Source: Proteles cristata cristata
Lineage: Eukaryota; Chordata; Mammalia; Carnivora; Hyaenidae
Length of the DNA stretch: 64,000 nucleotides
Direction of reading: 5' to 3'
Assembly: GCA_017311185.1 (NCBI GenBank)
Contig: JAESUZ010005115.1
Coordinates: 124,001 to 188,000 of the forward strand
Numbering within the stretch: position 1 is the first letter of the stretch; the number at the start of each line of letters is the position of its first letter. The notes below the pieces were generated by a model. The model searched no databases, had not been told where the DNA came from, and saw only the letters and a program-made list of their open reading frames with translations. Below are positions 22,025 to 33,853 of this stretch, piece by piece. The translations under genes and the position numbers were made by a program.

Positions 22025-22175
22025 CACAAGGTAGGAAGGTGCGTTTGACTGACAGCTTTAATGATCACTGACTATGTGGCCTTGTGCATATCATGTCATC
22101 TTTCTAGAGCTCCGGTTTCTCTATTTTGAATAAGCTAATTGATTAAATGACTTCTTCAAGACCCTTACAGGCAGA
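22025..22175 (+). repeat. MIR SINE fragment
   Basis: 'cactgactatgtggccttgt', 'catcatgtcatctttctaga' and 'gctccggtttctctattttg' match the MIR middle ('ctgtgtgaccttgggcaagt... cctcagtttcct'). Confidence 0.7.
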
Positions 22176-22285
22176 TAGACACTAGGAATATATAGAAGTC
22201 TGCCAAAGATGGTGTAGCTTTGCAACCCACTGCATTGTGGTAGGCTCATGGGGATGAATATTAGCACTGTCATAACAAACTCAAA

Positions 22286-22334
22286 CAGACACACGCACAC
22301 ACACGCATGTATACACACACACACACACACACAC
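22286..22334 (+). repeat. (AC)n microsatellite
   Basis: Interrupted AC dinucleotide repeats precede a pure (AC)12 or so at 22312-22334. Confidence 0.95.
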
Positions 22335-22955
22335 TTCCTTCCACAACTAAGAATGATACAACCTTTTGAGTGTGAAGGGAAAATTATAGCTAAAATTAGC
22401 ATCTTAAAAAATAAACTACATAATCACTGAAGATGAGATTTTCTTAAAACTATAGAACAATGAGATATAATGATAGCTGTCATAAGAGAGGAAATTGCAG
22501 GAGTCAATTTGAAAGGATTTGGTGGTGTTTCTCCCCCATTGAGATCTGTTTTTCCACATACCACAGGAAGACTGAAAAGCTAAATATCTCCCTAGGGCTT
22601 TTGTGAGCTGCATCTCATAATTCTCCTGCTGACATTAGGAGAGTGCCATCCAGCCCCAGACACAAGCATTCTCATACAGAGAGCCAGAGCAAGTTTCAGG
22701 CTCTGCGGAACCATCTCCCCATATCTGCATATTACTTTCAAGTTTGCAAGGTCCCTTTATATGCATATTCTTATTTGTTCTCTAGAAACAGACCCTATTT
22801 ACTGAAGCCTATATATCATTATAAAATCTGTCTCCGATGAGATCAAAAATATTCCTCCCAACCTGCCTGCAAAGAAATAACACCGTTTGTTTGTCATTTG
22901 ACAGTTCAGGAAGCCCTCTCACTTGTCCTGGCTTTTTGAGATAAGGTATGACCTG
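22335..22955. other. Unassigned non-coding stretch
   Basis: Nothing is recognised here. Confidence 0.55.
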
Positions 22956-22959
22956 CTGG

Positions 22960-23165
22960 GTGGCACAGAAGAACGAGAGAAAAGGAATCAAAGCTAATCT
23001 TGGCCTTAGCCTGCTGATCATACTCGAACAAATCACTTCAATCCACTAAGCCTCAGTTCACCAAGCCACTGAATGGAGAAAAATGATACCTATCCTACTG
23101 CTCTTATAAGGCAGTTGAGATCAAAATCAGTATACAGAGAAGGATGTCAAGTGATTTTATAGGCT
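22960..23165 (+). repeat. MIR SINE
   Basis: 'cgaacaaatcacttcaatcc', 'taagcctcagttcaccaagc' and 'atggagaaaaatgataccta' followed by 'tcctactgctcttataagg' show the second half of MIR. Confidence 0.75.
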
Positions 23166-24050
23166 GAAAAATGCTCATCTACAAACTTCATCAACCCTGG
23201 GCAGTAAGGACGAGTGGAGGATTTTCCAGTGGTCATGGAAAACTACAAGTCTAGATGGAACTTCAAGTCAGTGGTAGAGGTGACCAGAAACCCAAGCTAG
23301 GGGGCCGGAGAAATTGACTCATAGAGAGAAACCCCATTTCTCTGCACCAGTGACAAGCCACCTGGCCTTACCTGTCTAGGCTGTGGTTTTGGTCCTCGAG
23401 GTTCTTCTTTCTCTTCTTGGATGAGGGGGGCCAGACCATAGATGGCGGCCAGTGAAAGTGTAGTTGGCTCAGATGAAGCCTAACACAAGGGTGCCCTTCT
23501 GTTGTTACCCCCCTCTGAACCCTGCCCCACCAAGTGGGCTGAGAGTTACTGCTCAGTCTCAAACAAAGGGGCAAATGAAAGGATTGAGGATGTTTACAGG
23601 GTGGAACTCAACCTGTCAGAGACAGGTTTGTGGGTGGGGCCTTTCTCGTTCTACAGTGACACACCCCTCTCTCTCTGTCATCCCATTCTTTACGAAGTCC
23701 TGGATTTTGCTGCCAACTTCCTCTTTGACTGAAATCTCCTGATGGGGTAAGCAGGAGCAGCCTCCTGTCCATTCTCCCATGATATCTGTATGCTCCCAAT
23801 TAACTGTAAGGAAGCATAAGCCTGAAGCCTTTGCTCCTATTATTAGAACTCACTTATGATGACTTGATTTATTGGGTAGTTATGATTTTGAGCATCATTA
23901 CCACTTTTGCATCAGAAATGGAGAGGACATAGAGAGCAGTGTATCTCCATAAGAACAAACACAAACACGTGTGCACGCAGAATCTCTAGTCAGTGGCTCT
24001 TTTAAAGTGTTTGCCCAAACCATGATGTTGTTTTCCACTGAAGTGGATGT
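23166..24050. other. Unassigned non-coding stretch
   Basis: No gene is supported. Overlapping frames at 23368-23799 have no recognised product. Confidence 0.6.
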
Positions 24051-24054
24051 CCCT

Positions 24055-24170
24055 CTCATTAGGCTGTGGGCCCCTTGAGGGTAGTGACCACATCTTCTTT
24101 TCCATATGCTCCCCATAATATTCCATGTGTAGCAAGTACTAACTACGTGTTGAATGAATGATGATCAAAG
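24055..24170 (+). repeat. L2 LINE 3' end
   Basis: 'ggctgtgggccccttgaggg', 'tagtgaccacatcttctttt' and 'tgttgaatgaatgatga' form a clear L2 terminus with its 'gaatga' tail. Confidence 0.85.
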
Positions 24171-24174
24171 AATA

Positions 24175-24350
24175 TCTACTTAGTGAATCCTAGTCTGCCA
24201 TTTAATGGCTTTGTGACCTTTAGCAAGTCATATGTTTACCATTCTGAGCTGATATCTTGGGTCATCTGTAAATTGAGAATATCATTCCTCCTTCAGAGAT
24301 GCTGAATTCAAAAGGAAATATTTAAGAACGAACCTAGGATAGGAGTTGAC
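24175..24350 (+). repeat. MIR SINE
   Basis: 'tagtctgccatttaatggct', 'ttgtgacctttagcaagtca' and 'catctgtaaattgagaatat' give the MIR centre, directly following the L2 tail. Confidence 0.8.
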
Positions 24351-24639
24351 ACAGTAGCAACTATTAGAAAATGTCACTGAATCATAATGAGTCAATCTCG
24401 AAACCCAGATAAGACTTTTCTACAGAGAGAGTCAACATAAAGTGTGAGCAGTGAAAAGACATCATGGGTCCACCTGTCTTTTTACAGGCCTTCACCATGT
24501 CGAGGACATAATTTAGGTCTTCTTCCAACAAGTGGTTAACTGAGTGACCATCTTGGCCATTCTCAGTTCTCCGTGTAGACAAGGATAGAAAAATGAACTA
24601 CATGCAGTCTCTGGCATATAAAAAAGTTCGTGAAAATAA

Positions 24640-24860
24640 AACAGGTAGAAAATGATGGGCACCCAAGCACCACAAAGAGGATCTGAACAAGTGCTGAGGG
24701 AATCCAGGGGAAGGAGCAGCCTAGGGAGGCTTCACAGACGAGGAGGCAGCCTTAGAGCTGGGCTGTTAAGGAGAGCTGGGATTGGACAAATGCAGACGGG
24801 AGAGCCAGATATAGGTGTTAACTGTGAGATGGAACAAGCCACAGATCCCTGATATAACTG
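24640..24860 (-). repeat. L2 LINE fragment, antisense
   Basis: 'gggaggcttcacagacgagg', 'aggcagccttagagctgggc' correspond to the reverse complement of L2 'agctcaaatgtcacctcctcc'. The copy is degenerate. Confidence 0.5.
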
Positions 24861-25215
24861 ATTGATGCCCTCCTTACTATCGACCCCATGTTGAAGACAG
24901 AGTTTCATATAACTGGTATCTAGGTCACTCTACTTATACACCACAAAACTACAGGGCAATTAGAAGTAATTGCGAGACAAATACTGTTCCCACTTAGCAT
25001 CAGATGGGGGCAAAGGAGTCTGAGAGATGCAAGTTGCCAGCCTGGAACCAACCCACGCATTGCTGTTTGCAGCATGCGATTTTAAAGGGCAAGAGACTCT
25101 GAAAAGACATCTATGTCCATGGTGCAGCTCTTTCATTATCACCAGGCTTCCAGAGGCCATGGGATGCTTCTCCCAGATCCTGCTATGCTCCTGTGACTCC
25201 GTACCCTTCCATAAC
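24861..25215. other. Unassigned non-coding stretch
   Basis: Nothing is recognised. Overlapping frames of 134 and 137 codons on opposite strands (24960-25440) extend into the following MIR and are incidental. Confidence 0.55.
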
Positions 25216-25219
25216 CGGG

Positions 25220-25440
25220 GCCACAACAGTACAGCCAGGAGAGACACAGCAGTTGGAATAATATCATACAGAAAATCTGGGTTCTGGACCCTCATCGCCA
25301 CTCCCTGGTACCAATTGACAAGAAGCTTAGACTTCCGTGGGCCTCGGTTGCCTCTTCTGTGCAACAGGAATTATATCACAGACCCCCACCTGCCTGCCCG
25401 GGCTGTCAAGGAAGAAAATGAGATTCTGGAAGTGAGATGA
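25220..25440 (+). repeat. MIR SINE
   Basis: 'aaaatctgggttctggaccc', 'gcctcggttgcctcttctgt' and 'gcaacaggaattatatcaca' followed by 'cctgcccgggctgtcaagga' match MIR from its middle to its 3' part. Confidence 0.7.
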
Positions 25441-26220
25441 ACTTGGTCCATGTGAAGTCTTGGCATGGATGTGCAGCACTGTTATGACGCGATATACGAC
25501 ATCATGTGAGATTCACTTCACACCTACCATCTTCAGTTACAGCAAAGGCTCTCCCTTTGGATGGACGGGTCTCCCAGTGGATGACATGGCCCATGGCCAA
25601 AGAACAGAGAATCACAGAACCATTTTCCTGGATACGCACTTAGAGATCATTTTCTTGGGGTCTTGTCCATTTTCTCTCTTCTGTGACAGCCTTTACAATT
25701 GATCCTACTTCCCTTTCCTTCAATCCTGCTGACACTGCCAGAGAATGAATGTTAGCTGCTGCTAATTTGGGTTAGGAAACACTGGTTTATTAGATCTCCC
25801 CTCCTGCCATTCTTCAGGTGGGGCAGGGAGGGACTGAGGATCACCCAGCTGCCTTCTCCCTGAGCTCAGCAGGGCCACTCTCTTACAGCCATGTCTGTGG
25901 TGGCAGGTGAGTAGGGGGAAGCACAGGGAAGCACGGATCGTCTTCAGGCCCGATCCAGGACCACTACCACGCCCCCTCGCGCAGAGGATTAGTAAGTAGA
26001 CCTGCACCCGTGACCGTTCATACATTCTGTGTGTAAGAATCCCACACCCTTGCTTCCCAACTCTGTTCCCTCCCCAAGAGTCATCTGGGAAAGAGGAGCA
26101 CAGGGAAGAAGAACGGGAACCAGAAGGAGTTGTTGAAGCAAACAGGACCCAGCAGGCAGGTTATCTGCCAAGAAATCAGGCAGTATGAGCTTCTTCTCTT
26201 GAGTCCCATAGTGCATCGTT
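25441..26220. other. Unassigned non-coding stretch
   Basis: No gene or named repeat is recognised. Confidence 0.6.
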
Positions 26221-26221
26221 A

Positions 26222-26395
26222 GCTTTACACTTCACCGTGGTTAGTCTTCTTCCTTGGTCAATACCTGTCTGCTGTCTCTAAAGGTAGGTGCATGTCTCAC
26301 ACATTCTTTTAAGATCTGGCAAAGGACAGGGGCAATAGAGGTGCTCAAGAGATGTCGGATGGATGGACGGATGGACAAATGCATGAGTGTATGAA
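26222..26395 (+). repeat. L2 LINE 3' end with GGAT-repeat tail
   Basis: 'ggcaatagaggtgctcaaga' followed by degenerate GGATG repeats (26357-26377) resembles the L2 terminus 'taggtgctcaataaatg' with its short tandem tail. Confidence 0.5.
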
Positions 26396-28125
26396 CCACT
26401 CTGCTCCCCCACATGGCCCTACAAGGCCTGGCACCACAGAGATGGTAAAGTGGGAGGAGAATCGCTATACTCCCCTGTGATTTTTTACAGGGGACTAAAT
26501 TCAGCCCAAAGCATCTTTCTTCCTCTCTCTATTTACTCTGGACAATCTGTCCCTTATCAGATGAGCTCAAGGCTGGTTGGAAATATGTGTATTTTATTTG
26601 ACAATATCTTCTTCTTCCAGTTTTGTTTTGCTGCACAGACATTTGTCTGTTTTGCTGTATGTTGTGCGTCAGATAGGATTCAGACAAATTGCTTTGGCTT
26701 TCTAAACTGTTTTGTTTTTTCCATTCAGTTATCATTGATCTCATTTCCCTTCCTGCATCTCACTCTTCTTCCCAAATTCCAACCTAACCCACAGTGAGAG
26801 AGAACAATCTCACTGTTACTTGGCTCCATCAAGGGCTCAATAGGGCAGAGAAGTGAAAAGGCCCAAGATTTAGTTCCCAGGCATCACCAACATGCAAGAT
26901 ATTCTGTGGACCACCTCTCCTATCTTGGCCAGCTTCTCCTTCACAAAATAAAGTCTGGTCTTGACTGCCATGGAATCAAAGTGGAATAGCTTCAAACTCT
27001 CAAGTGGCACTAACACATGCCAGGTGGTTTTTTTTGTTTGTTTTGTTTTGTTTTTCACATTTGGTGCAGGTGGGGAAGACTTATCATCATTTTTAGTTTT
27101 GGTTCAAGGCAGCAGTCTGCTGTCTATCGGCCTACGTTCTTTTCTCAACATGTTGAAATCAATTCTTAAACAAGGGCCCTGCATTTTCACTTTGCACTGA
27201 GGCTTGCAAGCTGTGCGGCTACTCTTACAAACCCAATCCCCCAAAGCAACATAGAAGGAAAAGCATCAGGAAGAGGAGAACAGAGCAGCTGTGCCAGCCA
27301 CTGATGGCGGGGCAAAGGGCTCCCGACACGGCAGAGATCTGCCTGTGGGATGCCCTTCACTATAAATATTTAACAAAGAAAGGACAGTGTGGGGGAACAT
27401 GAAACTTGCTACAGGCCCCACCTTTCTCAACCTTCTGCGTCTTGTGTAGATTGGGGGCCTGACACACACCCAAGGTGTGGCTCACTATTCCTGCTAAGCA
27501 CATGGGGCTCCTCCCTGCTCATGGAGCTCAGGAGCAAGTGTGGGTTGCCCTGGAATGAATGTGGAAACCATCCAGTCACCACCTGACATCACAGAGTTGG
27601 ACGAGGTTTCCAAGCAGACCTCAGGCAGCCATCACAGGCCACCTTTTATCAGTGACACATCTGCTCCAGGTTCAAGAACAGACCGACCCATGTTCACACT
27701 GGGAGTCAGTTTCTCCTGCTGGTCTCAGAGTGGATTACTTCCCTTTTCTAGGTGATTGGGATCCACAGGGCCAGAACCCTACTCCTCTGCCACACAGGTA
27801 ACACAATCCCACACCCAGGACAGCGACCAGCAGATTCTGATGCTCAGCATATATTGGTCAAATTAAACTGAGGATGGCCCTGATATCTTAAAACTGTAGG
27901 ACAATGGAGCTAATAGCACTGGCTCTTCTAATAACCTGAGTCAGGTCACATGTCCCAGTGGGGAAGAAATCAAAGGAAGGAGGCAAAACTCACACATGTA
28001 AATAAAGAGCCTATCCTAAACTACATGCAAGTAAGACAAGATTTTGGAACACTGAGACTCCAAGGGAAACATGAAGGTGACCGGTTAGGATGAAGTGAAT
28101 TACGCACCTGTACTGGTTTGGAGAG
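26396..28125. other. Unassigned non-coding stretch
   Basis: About 1.7 kb contains no recognised gene or named repeat. The (T/G) run at 27027-27054 is low complexity. Frames such as 26387-26797 (+, 136 codons) show no domain. Confidence 0.6.
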
Positions 28126-28129
28126 CCAT

Positions 28130-28275
28130 TTCTGAGTGCTAGTTCACCAACTCTCCAGGTGGACTTGGGCAAGTAGATACTTGCGAAAGTTTCCTTCCCT
28201 GGACTTTGACTTGCTGGTCAACAACATGAGGAGGACTGGACACGCTCAGAGTGAGGTCCCTTCCAGGGCTGGTGT
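28130..28275 (+). repeat. Probable MIR fragment
   Basis: 'ggtggacttgggcaagtaga', 'gtttccttccctggactttg' and 'aacaacatgaggaggactgg' with 'gaggtcccttccaggg' resemble MIR and its relatives downstream of the B-box. Confidence 0.6.
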
Positions 28276-29081
28276 TCTGTGCTCCTAAGAACCAAATTGT
28301 TACCAACTCCATTTCGGTGTCATGACTTACGAACTAATATTTAGGGTAAGATTATATTCTAGAACCCAAGTTGGCCTGACCAAATAACAAAAGTGACCCA
28401 AAAAATGCAGTTCAAGAAGTTGAGTTCTGACCACAGGAGGTGATCCAGAGAGTAAGCTGCTAGAGAATTCTTCTGATGCCAGAGAGGGTTACAACTGAGG
28501 TGACAGAGACACATTGGAATAGGGGGGAGTAGGCATCCAAGGATGTGATTTAGACTGAGCCCTGCCCCCAAGCACAGTCACTTGAACAGTCACGCTGCTG
28601 TGATGGGATGTGTGACGAATGGGGGATGGTAGGCTCCAGACCACAGCCATCTCACTGAGAGTCCTGAATCCTAGGCCAGGAAATTCATACTGGATTTTGA
28701 CCAGAATGCAAGCAGACAGCCTCAGATAGTGTTCACATCACATGGGGAAGGGGGCGGAATGTTCCTTTGGCCTGTCAGCCTCTGCCCCAGTCACACTCCT
28801 GCAACATCAGGAATTTTGCACACGGGTTACACTCTGACCATCTGGGCCAAAGCTGGCCCTGCAGTTTGGGCTTCATAAGTCCAGGCTCAGCCTCGGCCTT
28901 TATGCCAAGGCATCCTTTGGTGTAAGACCCAGGAAAGACAGCCCCAAAGGCAACATTTGATGTACAGGCCGTTCCCGGACCACCTGAACCTGAGAACCTC
29001 TGGTCAAAAGTGGATATTCCCAGTACACATTCTCAATTTACTAGATTAGATCCTCTAAAGGTGGGTCCAGGAACCCCCGTG
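28276..29081. other. Unassigned non-coding stretch
   Basis: Nothing is recognised here. Confidence 0.55.
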
Positions 29082-29110
29082 TTAAGAAGTCCTATTAACT
29101 TCTTAATAGG
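29082..29110. repeat. Overlapping inverted repeats beside a SINE
   Basis: CCTATTAA (29091-29098), CTTC, TTAATAGG (29103-29110) is a perfect 8-bp inverted repeat with a 4-nt loop. TTAAGAAG (29082-29089) also pairs with CTTCTTAA (29099-29106), so the two hairpins are mutually exclusive. The block ends one base before the following SINE. Confidence 0.75.
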
Positions 29111-29111
29111 T

Positions 29112-29265
29112 GGGGTGGTGCCTGGGTGGCTCAGTCAGTTGAGCCTCCAACTCTTGATTTCAGCTGAGGCCATGAACTTGTGGTTTGTGAGTTTGAGTCC
29201 CATGTTGGGCTCTGCACTGACAGTGCTCTAAATAAGTAAGTAAGTAAATAAATAAATAAAATAAG
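29112..29265 (+). repeat. CAN-SINE, short copy lacking the CT-rich body
   Basis: 'ggtgcctgggtggctcagtc', 'ctcttgatttcagctgaggc' and 'gggctctgcactgacagtgc' end abruptly in (TAAG)n/(TAAA)n. The 'gagcctggagcctg' and CT-rich parts present in full copies are missing. I found no convincing target-site duplication. Confidence 0.9.
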
Positions 29266-31190
29266 TCCTGCTGGGTGGCTGGTATGCACACAAAAGGTGG
29301 AGAACTAGAGCGCCCCACCTTTCTCAAACTACTGACAGAGAACTCCATCGTGGAGCAGGTACACAAAAACCCAGGGGCGGGAGCTTGCAAGATGAACCAC
29401 TCTCCAACGCACAGAAGCCATGGCGAGACTGCGTGGCTGGAACATCGGGTGGTGGGGCAAGTAGAGCATATGATAAAGTCAGAGGACGAGTAATTGTACA
29501 AAAGTGACCCACAAGCTTTTATTTCTGCCTTGCCCCTGATGAGAGGGCACTAGAGGTCCTTGGTGAATGCCGAGTATCCATAGTCCCAGAAGTTGGGAAG
29601 GATACCTGGCCTCTCACTGACTTATTAGATGTAAGAGACGTAACAACAATAGCAGGAAGGAAGGTACCACAGGAAGGAAGGGCAGGGGCCACAACCAGCT
29701 GGATCATGCAAAGGCCCACAGCCGAGAGAGCATAGATGTTTCTGTGAAGGAAGGGAGTTCCATGAAGGGTATCCACACTGCCAGGGACACACTCTGCCAT
29801 GTGAAGGGTGTGGGGCCGGTGAGGATGAGTCCCTGCTCCCTGGAGTTTTCTTACAGCATGTTTGGGACCCCAGGTGACGTGGGAACTGCAGAGGGAACAA
29901 CATGCCATATCCGTTTTCAGAGGGCGTCAACACCCTCCTTCCCACACCTGCTGTTCCCAAATATCACAACCTGATTTTTTTTCGCCAACCTCCTGTCTTG
30001 ATAATGATTAAATATTCATGGATTGTGGTGATGCCAGCATACTTTGTGAAATTTCAGATACCTTTTTTTAAACAGAAGCTTCTTTTTTTCTTGTAGGCGA
30101 TTCCACTTTTGAAAAGAGGTAAAAAGAATGACAAATGCCAGTGACTCAAAAAGTAGAAACTGGAGGAAAAAAAAAATAGTAATGTCCTAAGCTTTCGATA
30201 GTGTTTCCAGCCAAAAGGATCCCACTTTAAGAAGAATAAAGCACAGAATTTAGAAAACAAAGATGCCGAAGAGCAATTGTTCATATGACAGAAGAATCTT
30301 TCATTTTGGCACAGGGTCCATTTAAGTAGCAAAGTCCCTAGTTCTGTGTAGGATACAAGCAAATGTATGTATAACTGTATTATTGATTTCTTGTGCAAAA
30401 TGAAGTTCACCTTATTTGAAAAAGAAATGTGTATTTTTAGGATCAGAGACAAGTAGCTAAAAGTTAACAATCTCATCTTACCTAGTAGTTTCCTGAATGA
30501 ATTTCAGGGAACCCGGAGGGGTCCCACCGAGTTGCCTTGGGAGCTACCAGGAGGGTCAGGCTGAGCCAGCGGGCACCAATTCAGCTAGAGCAACCCCACT
30601 GCTATGTGGGCATCCATTAGAGGTTCCTATAACTCTTAACTTTTATGAAGTTGCGGGGAGGCCCCAGTAATGCACCCAGAAACCTGATTCCTTAAGTTGA
30701 CAATTTGGGAGCCTAAGACACAGAGAGGGACAAGTACCCTGAAATCAAAATATTAAATTTTAGTTTCTGAGTAGCTATTTCCTTTTTCACTGTACTCTGT
30801 TATAGTGCAGTGAATTATAGTAGCTTGTTTTATCTCCTAGCAATATTATGGCTTAAACTTAAAACTAGTATTTTGTTAAAATGCCCAGAACAACTGGTTA
30901 TGAACTCATTAAAACGTGGAGGTAAGATCCGAACTCTTGGCTTCCTGAGCAAGTCTGACATTCTTAAAGGTCTCCAGATTAGCTGAATAATGTCAGTGTT
31001 GATCACAGTTCTGTCTTGAATCATAATACAGATAACGTGGGCTAGCACATTCCAAAATTTTACTTAAAATACCAACTAAAGCAAGGTGTTATCAAGTTGA
31101 ATCCATGCCTCAGTGAGAATTAGTCATTCAGAGGGAAAAACCTAAGAGCCCGATGTTGGATCAGCTTGCGTCCAAGATTAATTTAGTTCT
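29266..31190. other. Unassigned non-coding stretch
   Basis: About 1.9 kb has no supported gene. Overlapping frames at 29519-29974 and a hydrophobic Phe/Ser-rich 140-codon minus frame at 30054-30476 arise from T-rich sequence and have no recognised product. A possible antisense MIR scrap lies near 30700-30740. Confidence 0.6.
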
Positions 31191-31194
31191 AATT

Positions 31195-31400
31195 ATTTAA
31201 CAAATATCTATGTAGTGCTTAGCTATGTTCCAGAAACTACCATTAGGGCCTTACAGATATTGATCACATAACCCCCAAAAAGCCATGCAGGGGTGGGTAC
31301 TACACATCATTGTTATCTCACAGGTGGGGAAATAGAGCACCAAAGACTAACTTGACCACCATCACACCCCTGTTCAGTGTGACAGTGTAAAAGATGCTCT
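31195..31400 (-). repeat. MIR SINE, antisense
   Basis: 'atctatgtagtgcttagcta', 'gtgggtactacacatcattg' and 'ctcacaggtggggaaataga' are the reverse MIR landmarks ('gcctactatgtgcc... ggtaggtactatta... gatgaggaaactgag'). Confidence 0.8.
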
Positions 31401-31559
31401 CCTGGGCCACATTCGACAGAAGGGGTGTCGTATCACCATCAGGATCACCTCCCCCAAACTCTCCTGAAGTTACCTCGAGACCTCCAAAAGGCAGAACCAC
31501 TTAGAATCTACACCATTAATTTCATTACTCACAATCAGCTGATAATACTATCTAATATC

Positions 31560-31770
31560 AGTGCCTTGTACTCTACCAACATTGTGTTACTGCTTTGTTA
31601 GCTTTATAAACGTGCTAATTCTATCAGGGAGAGATTGCCATTAGACCCATTTTGCAGACGAGGGAAGAGACTTGGAGAAGTTAAAGGATGCGCAGAAAAT
31701 CATGAGACCCTTAAAGGATAGAGCTGGAGTTCAGCACCAGGTTCATCTACCTACATTACGTATGTTCTAG
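31560..31770 (-). repeat. MIR SINE, antisense
   Basis: 'cattttgcagacgagggaag', 'cttggagaagttaaaggatg' and 'gatagagctggagttcagca' give the antisense MIR centre and B-box side. Confidence 0.75.
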
Positions 31771-31949
31771 CAGAGGTCTTCAATGGACTCCTGTAGATGT
31801 GTCTGTGTTACCCACAGTGCTTTTACAATGGTTGGAGAGAAATGATCACATCTAACCACTGAGAGGTGGTGATGAAAAGCCTACAACCTGGTCCTGTCAT
31901 GAACCCCCGAAGCACATCAGAGACTGCCAAGTGTCTCCAGAGACCTCTG
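31771..31949. mobile_element. Possible small non-autonomous DNA transposon
   Basis: The 179-bp block begins CAGAGGTCT and ends AGACCTCTG, so the outer 9 bp are perfect inverted repeats with a CAG start, as in hAT-type elements. The 8-bp flanks do not match each other, so no target-site duplication supports it, and the family is unknown. Confidence 0.35.
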
Positions 31950-32029
31950 AAGAATCACTAAGTTAAGATGCAATTGCTGTGACCTATTGAAAATATCTTC
32001 TACTGCAAATTATCCCTGCATAGCAAAGT

Positions 32030-32365
32030 TGCTGGGACTACTACTGTTAATTTTCTGTGAACACTGAAATAAAAACAAAACATAAATTTATATGGTGTGA
32101 TGCCTTCAGGGCTCATCCACGTGATGCATTCAGGGCTTGTGCCATGGTGGGGCAACACCCCATCCTGTTTACCCATGTGGGCATTTGTGTTTGGCAGGAG
32201 GAGCTGGGAGTGGAGAGTGACAGCTTGGTAGTTAGGGTTTCCTGTTGGGGTAATGGAAAGTTCTGGAACTACATAGGGGTGATGATCACACAACATGTGG
32301 ATGTACTTAATAATCAGAATGGTAATTTCATGTGATGGGTATTTTACCATCATAAAACAAAATAA
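32030..32365 (+). repeat. Old L1M LINE 3' fragment
   Basis: 'taatggaaagttctggaact', 'ggtgatgatcacacaacatg' and 'gatgggtattttaccatcat' followed by an A-rich end match the old L1 3' UTR ('gatgaaaatgttctggaatt... gatggttgcacaac'). Confidence 0.75.
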
Positions 32366-32514
32366 ACCCCCCCCAAAAAAAAAACCTTAGTAGTTCATAG
32401 ACCTTCCAAGAAACCTTACTTCAAAGAAACAGTAAACTCATTTGGAGTCTTTGTTTGAGAGCCTATGTGTACTCTGATCTCTAAAACAGAAACAAGCTTC
32501 CCTGATACGAGCCT

Positions 32515-33334
32515 TTGAGATCCTATCATGGAGTTTAAAGTCACCGCCTCAAATTTCCCTGCTTCTATGTTATGTTCCCACTGGCCTGGATTAATCTATT
32601 TTCAAATGATTTCTGAGGCTTCCCCACCTCCGTGTCTTTACTTTCCTCTTGACTTAGAACTTGGAACACTGCCACCTTTTCTTGCCCTTATCAGCCATCA
32701 AAGATCAAGATAAATGGCATTATCCGGCTGTTGCTAGAGCCAGATGCAAACCCCACTTCTGATACAACTTATAGTATCTTCTTCGTCATGTTACCTACAC
32801 CCTTGCTCCAGAAAGCTATCAGTGTTTCCACGTTGCAAATCAAACTGAGTACAAAATTATTGTCCTGTCATGAAAGTACTCTTAACAATAACACTTCACC
32901 CTCATTCCTCATTATTTCCCTTCACAGATCATATACTCCAGCCAAACTAAACTGTCACCATTCCCCAAATATGTCTCACGCGCTTCTACACCCATGCCTT
33001 TTCTCAGCATCTTCCCTCTGCCCGGAGGCCCTCCCCACCCCTCCTCTGCCTGCAGAAAGCCTTCACAGCTCCCAAGATGATTCCAAATTTACCTCTTCCA
33101 TGGAGTTTCCCCCAGAGCTTGCCATTCTTCCACCTTTCAGAGGCCACCTGCCTTAACTCGGACCCTCTTTCACATCATGGACTGTAGGTACCTGTCTCAG
33201 AACAGAACGATTTCTAGACTGTGCCCTTCCCCAACTGGTCTGTGAGCTTTTTAGGAGCAAGAATCATTGTAATAATCACTGTAAGTCCATCATCCTTGCC
33301 GTATAACAGGAACTCAGTTACAATATATCTCATA
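32515..33334 (+). repeat. L2 LINE, long 3' portion
   Basis: 'cttcacagatcatatactcc', 'cattccccaaatatgtctca', 'cccatgccttttctcagcat', 'aaagccttcacagctcccaa' and 'aactggtctgtgagcttttt' are ordered L2 landmarks. Its terminal tail is interrupted by an L1 insertion at 33348. The 141-codon frame at 32731-33156 is incidental. Confidence 0.85.
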
Positions 33335-33347
33335 GAACGGAATGGTA

Positions 33348-33853
33348 TACAAGGGATACAGAAGTGCTGATGCATAGCGGCACATGGACCCCAATGTTCA
33401 TAGCAGCACTTTCAACAATAGTCAATCATGGAAAGAGCCTAAGTGTCCATCAACAGACGAATGGATCAAGAAGATGTGGTTTATCGATATGATAGAATAC
33501 TACATGGCAATGAGAAAGAATGAAATCTGGCCATGTGTAGCAACGTGGATGGACCTTGAGGGTGTTATGTGAAATAAGTCAGGCAGAGAAGGACAGATAC
33601 CATGTTTTCACTCATATGTGGAACAGGAGAAACTTAGCAGAGGACCATGGGGGAAGGGGAGGGAGAAAAATAGTTAAGGAGAGGGAGCGAGGCGAATCAT
33701 AAGAAACTCTTAAATACTGAGAACAAACTGAGGGTTGGTGGGGGCGAGCGGGGGAAGTGGGTGATGGGCATGGAGGAGGGCACTTGTTGAGATGAGCACT
33801 GGGTGTTTTATGGAAACCAACTTGACAATAAACTACAAAAGAGGAAAAAAAAA
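33348..33853 (+). repeat. 5'-truncated carnivoran L1: ORF2 C-terminus plus 3' UTR
   Basis: The frame from 33384 to 33572 encodes the last roughly 60 residues of L1 ORF2p, with the diagnostic strings CPSTDEWIKKMW and ATWMDLEG. It ends early relative to full L1, so ORF2 is dead. The carnivoran 3' UTR follows ('gggcatggaggagggcactt', 'gatgagcactgggtgtttta', 'gacaataaacta') with a short A tail. Target-site duplication: 'gaacggaatggta' (33335-33347) versus 'gaatggaacggta' (33854-33866), two differences. The insertion lies in the L2 tail. Confidence 0.93.

Noticed and set aside
30054..30476. 140-codon hydrophobic minus-strand frame
   Set aside because: Phe/Ser/Leu richness comes from A-rich plus-strand sequence. 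It is not a believable membrane protein.
33384..33572. Functional L1 ORF2
   Set aside because: Only the last roughly 60 residues remain, with an early stop. The element is truncated and dead.
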